64,000 nt of DNA from Bacteroidota bacterium. Its GTDB lineage: Bacteria > Bacteroidota > Bacteroidia > Bacteroidales > UBA7960. Position 1 is the stretch's first letter; each line of letters opens with the position of its first letter. This document shows positions 34,383 to 44,279 of this stretch, piece by piece. The notes under the pieces are model-generated. The model saw nothing but the letters and a program-made list of their open reading frames with translations. It made no database searches and was not told where the DNA came from. The position numbers were made by a program, and so were the translations under genes. The stretch spans positions 1 through 64,000 of the forward strand of contig RECE01000222.1 in NCBI GenBank assembly GCA_007694165.1, in the 5' to 3' direction.

Positions 34383-36803
34383 TCATGATGGTTTTTCCCT
34401 GGCAAAATTAATCAAAGCAACAGCAAAAGCAACCAGGTAAAGCATCATCGCAAAAAACATGACAACCCTGAACCCCATTTCCACGGCAATTAGTGTAGCC
34501 AAAGCAGTTGCTATCACCGACAATGAACCGTTAATACCCCATGCCCATGGAATCTGATCCTGGCGGTTTGCATCCAGAACCCGGATTGCAGAAGGGAATG
34601 GCATTCCCATAAAAAAAGCAGGAACCGACAGCAACACAAAGGCGATGAAGACTTTTACCGCCAACGAAAGGTTAATGGTATGCATTAACAAGGGAGTAAG
34701 AGAAACTGCATACAAAAGAATCAGAAGGGAAACTACCAACGTTGAAACTGCAGAAACCTTATGAGCCAGTTTGAAACGACCGGAGAAATAGCTGCCAATA
34801 CCACTGGCTATCATCATTGTGCTGATAACGGCAGCAATGGCATACATGGGATGCCCAAAATAAAGAATAAAACGCTGAATGAATATTATTTCCACAAACA
34901 TATACCCCAATCCCAGCGCTCCAAAATAAAAAATGGTGGCAGTTTTACTCTTGCTTTTGCTTCTTAACCTGAACAGCGGAATAATTATAAGCACGATGGC
35001 AAGAAATGCACCCTGAGCCAGGGTAATCCATACAATAAGGTAGCCCAGCTCAAGAAAGGGTAAATCATCATACTCCTTAAGTTGCTGCTGAATCTCAGAG
35101 GTTTTCAGAAACCGGCCGAAGTAAGGTTTGTCATCAGTAGCAGGTGCTACATAAAAAGAATAGTTTTCAAAAAAATCAGGATCCTCCCTGGAAATTATTT
35201 TATCGAGGTACGAAAAGAAACTATCATCCTCAAGTTGGTTGTAAAGGGTTTCATTCTGGGGATCAAATCCCGGCAGAATAACGGGATCAAAAAGCATCTC
35301 GCGGCAAAAACTTCTTATTTTACCTGCTACTGCCTGGTCAAGAGGACTTTTCTGGACCACAAAGGTGATCGTACCCCAGCTTCTGACAGCTACCATGTGA
35401 TCTCGCGGATCAGTTACACCCTGGTTGCCAAGGGCCTGAACGAGCGTGGCAGCAATCTTCAGTGTTGTTCGGGGGGGATAATCCATCCATGAGGTTACAG
35501 CAATTACACCGTCCTCAGAAAGCTTGTCCCACATCTGGCTAAATGCTTCAATGGTCAGGGTATAATCTTCCACAAGTGCATTTAAACCGGCCGAACCTCC
35601 AAATGCCTCCATCCTGGGCAGGATAATAGCATCATAAGAATTGTCTTTTGCCGAAAAAAGAAATTGCCTGCTATCCTGATATAACACTTCGGCCCTTTTA
35701 TCATGAAAAAGAAACGATGACTCTTGTGCAAATTCATTTTCCATAAGCGCTTTAACCGCATGGACAGCAGTGATTGCCTGCACCTTCGCTGCTCCCCTCT
35801 GTAACGCATGAGCCAGGGCAGTTCCGGTGGAGGCATTGAGCAACAGAACCGTCTCTCTGGCTCCCATTATATAGGGCAAAGCCTCTGTAGTGAAATCATG
35901 GATATTGGTGACAGTGGTATCAAATTGAGGTATTACTCCGTAAAACTCGCCATTGGTGTAAACATTTTTTTTGACCGGAACCCTTCCGGTATAGGTAAAA
36001 CTCAGCGCCGGAGCATACCGCATGGCATTTGAAGCAACCACATCAACCCTTCCATGAATATCGGGTTTGCTGTGCACAACCCTGGCATCGGGCAACAACA
36101 ATGAACGCGACATTCCTTTATATTGAGAAAGGGGCACTTCACCGGGTAACCAAAAAGCAAAAACCAATACTGCCATCCCCAGCATAATAACCCCTGCCTG
36201 GAGTCCCTTATGGCGTTGCAGGTCGAAACCCATTATGGAAGCTAAAACGGCAAGCATTGCGGCGACCGGCAGGGCTTCTATGGCAAACATTACCGACAAA
36301 AGAAAAACAAGCAATACCCCTCCTATTCCCGAACCAATAAGGTTGGCAAAATAAAATTTTCCGATATTGCCGGCATTTTTGGTTAAAAGAATTCCGATTG
36401 CCAAAGCCCCAAAAAAGAAGGGAAGAAAAAAAATCAGGTAGTTTGCTGCCAGGATTCCAAACTGACTTCTCTCAACAAACAAAACATAAACGTCAAACTG
36501 AAAAACCTGCAACCGGGCCAGCCAAACAGAAAAAATCATAAAAATCCCGGAGAGGCACATCAACACAGGCGCCAGCCATGAGGCAGCAGACAAAAGCTTT
36601 TCTCGCATCAATGCAAGGGCTGTACCGGCGGCACCAAATCCCAGCATTGCAATGGAGATAATCATATAAGCAAAATGATACCACTGCATAATAGATATCA
36701 CCTGCATTAGCACGAGCTGAAAAGCAATAATGGCAGCAGAGAGCATGCCCAGAGATAAAATCACCCTGTTCTCCTTGCTGAAATAAAAAGAGGCACTCCT
36801 CAT
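34383..36803 (-). CDS. Polytopic membrane protein with spermidine-synthase-like domain
   Basis: An 806-residue protein. About seven membrane helices lie in the first 220 residues, then a spermine/spermidine-synthase-like Rossmann domain (about 230-560), then about seven more helices (590-806) ending with LINFAREKPS. The SAM/dcSAM loop is degenerate (LLLNASTGTALAHAL in place of a clear GxGxG), so catalysis is not assured. Proteins of this layout are annotated as spermidine synthase in Bacteroidetes, but polyamine formation is unproven. It lies 12 bp downstream of the isoaspartyl methyltransferase gene, so they form one unit. Confidence 0.82.
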   Translation of the reverse strand: MRSASFYFSKENRVILSLGMLSAAIIAFQLVLMQVISIMQWYHFAYMIISIAMLGFGAAGTALALMREKLLSAASWLAPVLMCLSGIFMIFSVWLARLQVFQFDVYVLFVERSQFGILAANYLIFFLPFFFGALAIGILLTKNAGNIGKFYFANLIGSGIGGVLLVFLLSVMFAIEALPVAAMLAVLASIMGFDLQRHKGLQAGVIMLGMAVLVFAFWLPGEVPLSQYKGMSRSLLLPDARVVHSKPDIHGRVDVVASNAMRYAPALSFTYTGRVPVKKNVYTNGEFYGVIPQFDTTVTNIHDFTTEALPYIMGARETVLLLNASTGTALAHALQRGAAKVQAITAVHAVKALMENEFAQESSFLFHDKRAEVLYQDSRQFLFSAKDNSYDAIILPRMEAFGGSAGLNALVEDYTLTIEAFSQMWDKLSEDGVIAVTSWMDYPPRTTLKIAATLVQALGNQGVTDPRDHMVAVRSWGTITFVVQKSPLDQAVAGKIRSFCREMLFDPVILPGFDPQNETLYNQLEDDSFFSYLDKIISREDPDFFENYSFYVAPATDDKPYFGRFLKTSEIQQQLKEYDDLPFLELGYLIVWITLAQGAFLAIVLIIIPLFRLRSKSKSKTATIFYFGALGLGYMFVEIIFIQRFILYFGHPMYAIAAVISTMMIASGIGSYFSGRFKLAHKVSAVSTLVVSLLILLYAVSLTPLLMHTINLSLAVKVFIAFVLLSVPAFFMGMPFPSAIRVLDANRQDQIPWAWGINGSLSVIATALATLIAVEMGFRVVMFFAMMLYLVAFAVALINFAREKPS

Positions 36804-36815
36804 GAAAACATCATT

Positions 36816-37526
36816 TTAGTCGGATGAAGTAAAGGGTACAAATCTAACCGGCATAAGACTGCGTGAAGTAATGCTTTCGCCTTTCTTTTCCACAAGCATC
36901 AACTGCTGAACCCTGAAAGGAGAACCCACGGGAATAATCATGACTCCGCCATCTTTGAGCTGTTCAATAAGGGGGGGTGGGATGTGTTCGGCAGCAGCAG
37001 TAACCACAATGGCGTCAAAGGGTGCATACTCCTCCCAGCCATAATAACCATCAGCGATTTTCACACTCACATTGTTGTATTCCTTTTCAAGAATAGCCCG
37101 TGCTGTTTCGCCAAGGGGTTCAACAATCTCAATCGTATAAACATGCGCTACAATTTCAGCCAGAACAGCTGCCTGGTATCCTGACCCGGTTCCGATTTCC
37201 AGTACCCTGAAATCAGGCCGGGGTTTTATAATTTCTGTCATGTAGGCTACAATGTAGGGCTGACTGATGGTTTGTCCATACCCAATGGGTAGCGGCCTGT
37301 CGGTATAAGAAAAGCGCCGCTGGTTTTGGGGTACATAGAGATGCCTGGGCACTTTGCCCATGGCCCTTAGCGTATGCCGGTCCCGGATTCCCCTTTCCCT
37401 GATCTGGGTTTCCACCATTTGTGATCGCTGCAATTCAAAGTTTTGAGCTTTTGAATCTTTACATACTACTGGCAACAGCAATATTCCCACAACCAGTAAA
37501 TTCATTATTTTGGTTAAAAAAGACAT
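36816..37526 (-). CDS. pcm: Protein-L-isoaspartate O-methyltransferase, apparently exported
   Basis: A 236-residue PIMT that methylates L-isoaspartyl residues for repair. The conserved blocks are intact: KVPRHLYVP, LPIGYGQTISQPYIVAYM, VLEIGTGSGYQAAVLAEI (SAM loop), YAPFDAIVVTAA and the C-terminal LKDGGVMIIPVG. A 30-residue hydrophobic N-terminus ([14 protein letters not shown], cleavage near SKAQ) is signal-peptide-like, which would place the enzyme in the periplasm, where SAM is absent. A start at Met37 would give the ordinary cytoplasmic length. On the minus strand TATATTTG lies at 37605-37612 with a TTG-containing -33 near 37633. It precedes the spermidine-synthase-like gene by 12 bp. Confidence 0.9.
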   Translation of the reverse strand: MSFLTKIMNLLVVGILLLPVVCKDSKAQNFELQRSQMVETQIRERGIRDRHTLRAMGKVPRHLYVPQNQRRFSYTDRPLPIGYGQTISQPYIVAYMTEIIKPRPDFRVLEIGTGSGYQAAVLAEIVAHVYTIEIVEPLGETARAILEKEYNNVSVKIADGYYGWEEYAPFDAIVVTAAAEHIPPPLIEQLKDGGVMIIPVGSPFRVQQLMLVEKKGESITSRSLMPVRFVPFTSSD

Positions 37527-37872
37527 AAGCTTCTCATTTTAGGTTCAGGAATAAAAAAAACTAATAATTGACTTGATATATAGAAATTCAAAGTTCAAGT
37601 CATACAAATATAACCAAACAGACAAAAAAGAACAATTTGTCTGTAAAGTATTTCCGGGTATACTCTGAAAATAATGGTTCGACAACACTTATGCAAATCC
37701 TCCTATGCCCTGTATTTTTTATGAATACAGTGTGATTGTCATCACTGTTTCCTGATAGTTAAATACAGTAAATAAGTTGAGCATTGGCTAAATATTTCGT
37801 ACCTTTATAAGTCTGAAACAGCCCTTTTAAAACCATAAACCTGCACCTTACAGTTGTAAAATACCCGGCAAT
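37527..37872. other. Gene-free interval between divergent pcm and the MG2/plug gene
   Basis: It holds a minus-strand -7 TATATTTG (37605-37612) for pcm, an inverted repeat TGACTTGA/TCAAGTCA (37569-37576, 37595-37602) that overlaps its predicted leader, and a plus-strand TACCTTTA (about 37799-37806), close to the -7 consensus, about 67 bp before the next start. Nothing else is apparent. Confidence 0.45.
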
Positions 37873-40242
37873 ATGTTCAAAACAGTCCTTAGTATCATGT
37901 TCCTGATTTCATTCCTGCAGATATCTGCCGGGGAAGAGAAGTCTGTTAATATCCGTGAAGCTTTTGAGAGCTTATTGCCACAGCAAAAAGTTTACCTCCA
38001 TCTTGATAAACAGGAGTATTATGCCGGTGATATTTTATGGTTTAAGGCATATGTGATAAAATCGGACACGCACAAACCCGATGCTGCTGAAACAACCCTT
38101 TTCGTAGAGATATTTAACACAAATGGCACCCTTATCGGCAAAAAAATCCTTCATACAGAGAACGGATATGCCTCTGGTGATTTTTCATTACCAGACTCTG
38201 TCAATTCAGGAAACCATTATATCAGGGCATACACCAGCTGGATGTTGAACTTCCATGAGGACTTCATTTTCGAGAAATTCTTTTTCGTCAACAATCCCAT
38301 CGAAACAAAAATTATCAACAGACGAGAAGCAAGGTCGAACAGAAGAATCAACCGTGAACTGGAAAAAAGAGAAGAACAATTCCGTATAGCGTTTTTTCCC
38401 GAAGGCGGACCAATGATTTACGGAATTGAAAGCAGGATTGCCTTTCATGCCACCAACGAACTGGGAGAAGGGATTCTTGTTGAAGGCTATGTCAGCAATT
38501 CAGCAGGAGAAGAAGTTGCTTTGCTGAAAACCAGTTTCCAGGGCAAGGGCACTTTTACATTGATGCCTGCAGAGAACTTAAAGTACAATGCCCATGTGGT
38601 ATTCCCTGACGGTAAAAGAAAAACATTCCCCATCAGAGATGTCAGGCATAAAGGCCATACACTAAGGGTTGAAACAAGTAAGGAGCAGGTAAAAGTTATT
38701 GTGAATAGTTCTTTTCATGAACAAAACTCTCAAAACAACCCCTACCTGGTTATTCACAACCATGGGCAGGTGCAAAATATGATTCAACTCGAAAACAAAG
38801 AGTATCCTTTCTCCCTTTCATTAAATAAAGATGAGCTTACCCCCGGAATATCAGTTGCAACCCTTTTCAATGCTTCAGCGGAAGTAATTGCTGAAAGGCT
38901 TTTTTTTATCCCACCTCCTTTAAACACAAATGTAAAATTTGAGCTGGAAAAATACTCAGAAGAATTCATTGACCTGAAAATTCATTTCGAAGAATTTACC
39001 AGAGATACAGCAGCTTATTCAGTATCAGTTGTTGCCGCTTCACGAAACATAGAAATCCCATCTGAAAATATTATCAGCAACATATTTCTATCCTCCGATC
39101 TTATTCAACCCGTTCAAAATCCATTGTCTTATTTCGACCATAACAACAACCTTCACCGATCCGATCTTCTGATGATGGTATCGGCATGGAAAAGGTTTCG
39201 ATGGAGCGACCTTGCAAGTGACAAGCTGGAAGAATTGAAATATTCACGCGAAAGCAAGGGATTTCCCATATACGGAATCATAACCCCGACAGAAGCCGCT
39301 CTGAGAACTGACAATACAGACTTTGATGTATCACTTAGCCTGGTAGAAGAGGGAAGAATTTTCAGAACCCGCACCGATAACAAAGGTCATTTTAGCTTCA
39401 ATGGTTTTGAAGAACATGGTGACTTTAAAGCAGAGATTTCAATTTCTGGTATTCAAAAAAGCACTCCTAAGGCTCTCGAATTGTTTCCTGACCGCATCCA
39501 GGAAGAAGAACAAAAGCTTAACTTCCATTCACGAAGGCTTCTTCCAAGAGGAACTGCCGGTTGGCGCTTCAGAAGGTCTGGTCAACCTAAAGATTCTGAC
39601 AGATATATTAAGCTTGAAAAAGAGTCATCAAAGAAAAGCTACGGAAGACCCGACCAAACCCTTTACTTCAGAGAAAATGACACAAGATTTCAAAACATGA
39701 GAGAAGTGCTAACCAGAAGTGTGTCAGGGGTGCAGGTAGATGGAAACAGCATTATAATCAGGGGGAAGGGCAGTATTTTTTTCAGCAATCAGCCCCTTAT
39801 ACTAGTGGATGGGGTTCAGTATTCAAGCGCACAATTCCTGCAACTGTCTGTAATGGATATATCAAGCATTGAGATTTTCAAAGGACCCAATGCATCCATT
39901 TTTGGGGTAAGAGGATCCAACGGAGCCATTGTTGCCTTTTCGCGAAGAGGTTCCATCTCAGAAAGAATAATTATAAATTACATTATGGATGGCTATTATA
40001 TCCCCCGAAGATTCACTTCATCCGAAGCTCAACTGAAGAAATTATTTTTTGAAGATGAAAACTACACTCAAACCATCTTATTCCACCCCTTTCTTAATTT
40101 AAACAATCAAGGGAAAACGACATTGAGAATTCCCATGAAACAGGAACCCGTGCTGTTGATAATAACCATTGAAGGAATTGATTCAGATGGCAATGTTATC
40201 CATGCCACCCATGAGTTTGAATCCCCAAAAGCATTCCCCTGA
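37873..40242 (+). CDS. Secreted MG2-like and TonB-plug protein without a barrel
   Basis: A 789-residue exported protein. A signal peptide (1-20, MFLISFLQISAGEE) leads to a macroglobulin MG2-like domain starting KVYLHLDKQEYYAGDILWFKAY and further Ig-type strands (about 40-350). A carboxypeptidase-regulatory-like segment follows around 480-540. A TonB plug-like domain (about 625-710) has VDGNSIIIRGKG, PLILVDGVQY and the ISSIEIFKGPNASIFGVRGSNGAIV block. No beta-barrel follows. Such barrel-less plug proteins are widespread in Bacteroidetes, and their role is not established. It converges on the acyl-CoA reductase gene 14 bp away. Confidence 0.85.
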   Translation: MFKTVLSIMFLISFLQISAGEEKSVNIREAFESLLPQQKVYLHLDKQEYYAGDILWFKAYVIKSDTHKPDAAETTLFVEIFNTNGTLIGKKILHTENGYASGDFSLPDSVNSGNHYIRAYTSWMLNFHEDFIFEKFFFVNNPIETKIINRREARSNRRINRELEKREEQFRIAFFPEGGPMIYGIESRIAFHATNELGEGILVEGYVSNSAGEEVALLKTSFQGKGTFTLMPAENLKYNAHVVFPDGKRKTFPIRDVRHKGHTLRVETSKEQVKVIVNSSFHEQNSQNNPYLVIHNHGQVQNMIQLENKEYPFSLSLNKDELTPGISVATLFNASAEVIAERLFFIPPPLNTNVKFELEKYSEEFIDLKIHFEEFTRDTAAYSVSVVAASRNIEIPSENIISNIFLSSDLIQPVQNPLSYFDHNNNLHRSDLLMMVSAWKRFRWSDLASDKLEELKYSRESKGFPIYGIITPTEAALRTDNTDFDVSLSLVEEGRIFRTRTDNKGHFSFNGFEEHGDFKAEISISGIQKSTPKALELFPDRIQEEEQKLNFHSRRLLPRGTAGWRFRRSGQPKDSDRYIKLEKESSKKSYGRPDQTLYFRENDTRFQNMREVLTRSVSGVQVDGNSIIIRGKGSIFFSNQPLILVDGVQYSSAQFLQLSVMDISSIEIFKGPNASIFGVRGSNGAIVAFSRRGSISERIIINYIMDGYYIPRRFTSSEAQLKKLFFEDENYTQTILFHPFLNLNNQGKTTLRIPMKQEPVLLIITIEGIDSDGNVIHATHEFESPKAFP

Positions 40243-40256
40243 CAGTAAAAGCCAAC

Positions 40257-41333
40257 TTACTGCAAATCCAGCAAAAATGAAAGGGTATCAACCCCGTCGG
40301 CATAATCCTGTGGCCGTGGCTTTTGTGCTTCTCCCGGCAAAACGGAAGTAATTGTATTGAACCTTAATCCCTCCCTGGCGACTACGCATTGTAAAGCATC
40401 AAGATGGGTGCTGATATAGTTCTCAACAGCATTGTGAGAAAAGTAAAACTCATAATGCAAAACAGCAAGCGGAGACACCAGTCGTTCATCTTCCACCAAC
40501 AGGCAATATCCGTTGTCAAGATGAGGTCTCTGATTAACAAGGAAGATGGCTTTCTGGTATTCATAGTTATTGAAGTATTTGCTATGATCTTTCAGATGTT
40601 GCCAGGAATGAAAACTTTCAATCAAAGGGATAAAATCAAAGTCCTGGGGCACCAGAATTTTGGAAACATTTCTACATCCCATTCCATAAAATTGAAAAAT
40701 ATCATTTGACAGGCCGGTTAACTCTTCCTTTGTTTCTTCACCTGTAAGAACCGCCAGGCTGTTCCTGTTCTTGCGGATAATATGTGGATACTTACCAAAA
40801 TAGTAGTCAAAATACCTTGCCGAATTGTTGCTTCCTGTGGCAATAACTGCGTCAAACTCTTTGATGATACCATCTGAAAAAGAAACCATTGCTTCCATTT
40901 TGGGTTCTGCCTCAAAAAGCATCCCCGCAAACTTTACCGGCAAGAATAAATCCTGGGAAGAAAGCTTACCCAAAAAACGATTGCCGGAAAGTAAAACGCA
41001 TAACATATCATGAAATCCAACAAAGGGGATGTTCCCGGCCATTATTACAGCTACAGTTCTGGGGTTAGAAACCTGCCTGCTTATATTGGGATAAGCCAAT
41101 AACCAGCTATCTAATGCTTCCGGCAAAAGCATTGCTGCAACGCCCTCCATGGCTGACTTTACATTCTCCAAAGTAAACCATGAATTTTTTGATGCACTGT
41201 CATGTATTTCATTATAGAAATCTTTTTCAGCAGCACTAAATGCACCTGTTTCGGGTACGTTGTTCAAAACGTTGGATAGTTTCTGCCCCAGCACAATGAA
41301 TGCCTGTTTCCTTTCATTAAATGATAATTTCAT
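40257..41333 (-). CDS. LuxC-type acyl-CoA reductase family protein
   Basis: A 358-residue protein of the LuxC/acyl-CoA reductase family, which forms fatty aldehydes from acyl-CoA with NADPH. Characteristic parts are AVIMAGNIPFVGFHDMLCVLLSGN near 115-140, DAVIATGSNNSARYFDYYFGKYPHIIRKNRNS, and a catalytic-region FYGMGCRNVSKILVP containing the cysteine. In Bacteroidetes this gene is usually beside a small 4Fe-4S ferredoxin gene and serC. The ferredoxin is missing here, and a secreted hypothetical gene stands between it and serC. The physiological substrate is unknown. Confidence 0.87.
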   Translation of the reverse strand: MKLSFNERKQAFIVLGQKLSNVLNNVPETGAFSAAEKDFYNEIHDSASKNSWFTLENVKSAMEGVAAMLLPEALDSWLLAYPNISRQVSNPRTVAVIMAGNIPFVGFHDMLCVLLSGNRFLGKLSSQDLFLPVKFAGMLFEAEPKMEAMVSFSDGIIKEFDAVIATGSNNSARYFDYYFGKYPHIIRKNRNSLAVLTGEETKEELTGLSNDIFQFYGMGCRNVSKILVPQDFDFIPLIESFHSWQHLKDHSKYFNNYEYQKAIFLVNQRPHLDNGYCLLVEDERLVSPLAVLHYEFYFSHNAVENYISTHLDALQCVVAREGLRFNTITSVLPGEAQKPRPQDYADGVDTLSFLLDLQ

Positions 41334-41680
41334 AAACTATGATGATGTTTAGTGCCAGTAGAATTTGTTATGTTTGTTTACAGAAGGATTTACCCTTTCA
41401 AATTGACATTTGCCCGATAAGAAAGGCAGCCTCCATGATTAATCATTTAAACACAATCGAAAACAATTGATAAAGCTGTTTCACTCAGGAAATATTATTC
41501 AATTGTTTCCATAGAAATAAGGGTAAAGTTATACAATTAGTAATAATTTTACCGTTTGGACTAAGAATCCATTGAAGAAAACAAATGTTTTTCCAACTAA
41601 AATAGTCAGTATCCGTTATCATTAAAAATCGAGATTTCCCATACTTCAGCATCCTTCAACAGTAAAAAACGATTCCATTT
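41334..41680. other. Gene-free interval with two stem-loops
   Basis: Two hairpins are visible: AAACAATTGA/TCAATTGTTT (41462-41471, 41500-41509), and GGTAAAGTTAT/ATAATTTTACC (41522-41532, 41543-41553; one G-U pair). No gene ends here to need a terminator, since both flanking genes start from this interval, so they are candidate operators or leader structures. Confidence 0.45.
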
Positions 41681-42655
41681 ATGTTAACTTTCCCCATGGT
41701 AGTACTACCGTCAATAGGCAGAAAAGCAGGCAGAAAAAGGTTTTCGCTAAACCAGCATAGCGTATTTACGCTGTTTTTTGTCACCCTGTTTTGTACGGGA
41801 GCTTTTACCTCCGCATATAGCCAGAATGATTTTGCCGCACATGAAGACAGCCTGAAAAGAATTATGCATAGAATTATTGAACCTGAAAATGATTTTGAAC
41901 GTCTTGCCATCAATTATGAGTTTAAAACAAAGTTTGAAAAGGTGTTGCAAAAAGAAGGCTCATTCGATTACCCTTTTGATTCCCTTGTATTTGTTTCGCG
42001 TATCAAGGCACCCGACGAGAGTTTCAGAATCATAAGCTGGTATGTCCCTCTTCAGGATAGCCAATTTGAATACTTTGGTTTCTTCCAGTCTCCGCAAAAG
42101 GGTGGTGAAGAATATCAATTGTTTACCCTTACCGACAAGGCATCTGAATTAACTGACCCCCAATTTGAAACACTTGACCATGAAAACTGGTACGGAGCTT
42201 ATTACACTGAGCTCATTCATAAAACTCACCGGCGCAGCGACTATTACCTTTTGCTGGGCTGGAGAGGCGACAATCCACTAACACGGAAACGAATTCTTGA
42301 ACCCATAAGGGTATTGGGCAAAGGGAGACCTTCATTTGGGATGTCCATGTTCAGGTATGCCAATAACCGTCACCGTCGGGTAATTTTCGAATATTCTGCC
42401 AAAGCATCCATGGTTATACGTTATGAATCGCATGTATTGGAACAAAGCAGAAGACCGCAGGAAATCATAATTTTCGACCGTATGGCACCAAGCCACAGTT
42501 TTCTGCGCGGAAATTACCAGTTTTACTTTCCTGAAACAAATATATTCGACGCATTTATGTTTGATGAAGGAAAATGGATATTTGTGCCCGATGTGGATGT
42601 AAGAAACCCCAGAAGAAGACCTCCCCCGCGACCTACTCCCCCCAGGGGTAACTGA
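41681..42655 (+). CDS. Secreted hypothetical protein
   Basis: A 324-residue protein. After a basic leader a hydrophobic segment (about 28-46, VFTLFFVTLFCTGAFTSAYS) acts as a signal sequence with cleavage near AYSQ. The mature part is rich in charged residues and beta strands with conserved-looking aromatic patterns (FRIISWYVPLQDSQFEYFGFFQS, YYLLLGWRGDNPLTRKRILEPI, MFDEGKWIFVPDVDVRNPRRRPPPR), ending in a proline/arginine-rich tail. It appears in Bacteroidales as a family of unknown function; I cannot assign a role. The start could be a later Met, as the first 25 residues are unusual. Confidence 0.68.
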   Translation: MLTFPMVVLPSIGRKAGRKRFSLNQHSVFTLFFVTLFCTGAFTSAYSQNDFAAHEDSLKRIMHRIIEPENDFERLAINYEFKTKFEKVLQKEGSFDYPFDSLVFVSRIKAPDESFRIISWYVPLQDSQFEYFGFFQSPQKGGEEYQLFTLTDKASELTDPQFETLDHENWYGAYYTELIHKTHRRSDYYLLLGWRGDNPLTRKRILEPIRVLGKGRPSFGMSMFRYANNRHRRVIFEYSAKASMVIRYESHVLEQSRRPQEIIIFDRMAPSHSFLRGNYQFYFPETNIFDAFMFDEGKWIFVPDVDVRNPRRRPPPRPTPPRGN

Positions 42656-43033
42656 TCGCTGCACCATCTGGTTAATAAACTACATTTCAAATTGTTAATC
42701 GATGATAAACAATTTCATTCATTCTGTATATCGCTGATCAACAAGCATATAGGCAATGACGGAAAAAATGCATATATTTGTTTGATTTGCATGAGAAAAT
42801 ATTTATGTGCTTTTTCTTCAAACATTGTAATAATTTTCCCAATTTTGCCCTATAATTATTATAATTGCGAACGGTTGATGGAACTTAAGTTTTAATCTTT
42901 CACCAATATCAAGAATTTTCATTTCATATTGTAATATAGCGCAAGACAAAGTTGTTGAAACAAAAAGCAGAACACCCTATTTAACATATCACCCTTATTT
43001 ATCGATTAATAGTAATTCTAAACAACTCAAAAA
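42656..43033. other. Gene-free interval upstream of serC
   Basis: A TATATTTG at 42773-42780 fits a -7 element but lacks a -33, and it is 254 bp from serC. A palindromic A/T stretch (TATAATTATTATAAT) lies near 42851. The 4Fe-4S ferredoxin gene that commonly sits here in related genomes is absent. No RNA motif is recognized. Confidence 0.4.
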
Positions 43034-44107
43034 ATGAAAAAACATAATTTTAGTGCCGGACCTTCCATTCTGGCCCCGGAAGTAATTGAAAATACTGCCA
43101 AAGCAGTAATGGATTTGAACGGAATAGGACTTTCCGTTATGGAACTTTCACACAGAGGAAAAGACTTTCAGGCAGTAATGGATGAAACAGTTGCTCTGTT
43201 TAAAGAATTGCTCAATATCCCCGAAGGATATAAGGTATTGTTCATGGGTGGTGGCGCAAGCCTTCAGTTTTGCATGGTTCCTTACAACCTTCACAAAAAG
43301 AAAGCAGCTTATCTCGAAACAGGCGTTTGGGCAAAAAAAGCAGCCAAAGAAGCAAAGTTTTTTGGTGATGTGGAAACTGTAGCCTCCAGCGCTGATAAAA
43401 ACTTCAACTATATCCCAAAAGGATTCACCATTCCTGCAGATGCAGATTATTTCCATATTACTACCAACAACACCATTTACGGCACAGAGATTCATGAGGA
43501 CATGGACTCACCCGTTCCATTGGTAGCTGATATGTCATCAGATATTTTCAGTCGCCCGATCGATGTTTCAAAATATGGGCTTATTTATGGTGGAGCACAA
43601 AAAAATCTTGGACCTGCCGGTGTAACATTTGTAATTGTCCGTGAAGACCTGCTGGGCAAAAATGAAAGAGCTATCCCCACCATGCTTAACTACCAGACGC
43701 ACATTGATGAAGGTTCAATGTTCAACACTCCTCCCTGTTTGCCCATATATACATGTATGGAAACCCTGCGCTGGATAAAAAAACTGGGCGGAGTAGCTAA
43801 GATGCAGCAAATCAATGAAGCAAAAGCCAAAGTATTGTATGATGAAATAGAGCGCAATGAACTGTTTAATGGTACAGCTGAGAAGGACTCCCGTTCGTTG
43901 ATGAATATTTGCTTCGTAATGAAAGACGAATACAAAGAGCTGGAACAGGAATACCTGTCATTTGCAACCTCCAAAGGAATGGTAGGCCTGAAAGGTCACC
44001 GCTCAGTAGGTGGTTTCCGGGCATCAACCTACAATGCAATGCCCATAGAAAGTGTGCAGGCACTGGTTGAAACCATGCAGGAGTTTGAAAAAACCCACAA
44101 AAAATAA
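43034..44107 (+). CDS. serC: Phosphoserine aminotransferase
   Basis: A 357-residue PLP-dependent aminotransferase converting 3-phosphohydroxypyruvate and glutamate to phosphoserine, the second step of serine synthesis. The start [17 protein letters not shown] and the MELSHRG motif are typical, and the PLP lysine is K190 in [13 protein letters not shown]. The C-terminal [16 protein letters not shown] contains the substrate arginines. It is followed 172 bp later by serA on the same strand. Confidence 0.96.
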   Translation: MKKHNFSAGPSILAPEVIENTAKAVMDLNGIGLSVMELSHRGKDFQAVMDETVALFKELLNIPEGYKVLFMGGGASLQFCMVPYNLHKKKAAYLETGVWAKKAAKEAKFFGDVETVASSADKNFNYIPKGFTIPADADYFHITTNNTIYGTEIHEDMDSPVPLVADMSSDIFSRPIDVSKYGLIYGGAQKNLGPAGVTFVIVREDLLGKNERAIPTMLNYQTHIDEGSMFNTPPCLPIYTCMETLRWIKKLGGVAKMQQINEAKAKVLYDEIERNELFNGTAEKDSRSLMNICFVMKDEYKELEQEYLSFATSKGMVGLKGHRSVGGFRASTYNAMPIESVQALVETMQEFEKTHKK

Positions 44108-44279
44108 ATCTTCTGGTCGTTGGCATTCTGTTGCGGCTGCCGGAGCAGAAGGGATAGGGTTACATTGCAAAATGCACTGCATCAAACAACCCTGTCAGTC
44201 CAGAAATTAAGTGTCAATATATTTATATCCGGGTGCGGCAAAATAGCCGTTCCCGGATTTATACAAAAAATAAAAAAAG

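Noticed and set aside
42656-43033. Expected small 4Fe-4S ferredoxin gene ahead of serC.
   Set aside because: No frame with a CxxCxxC cluster is present in the interval on either strand.
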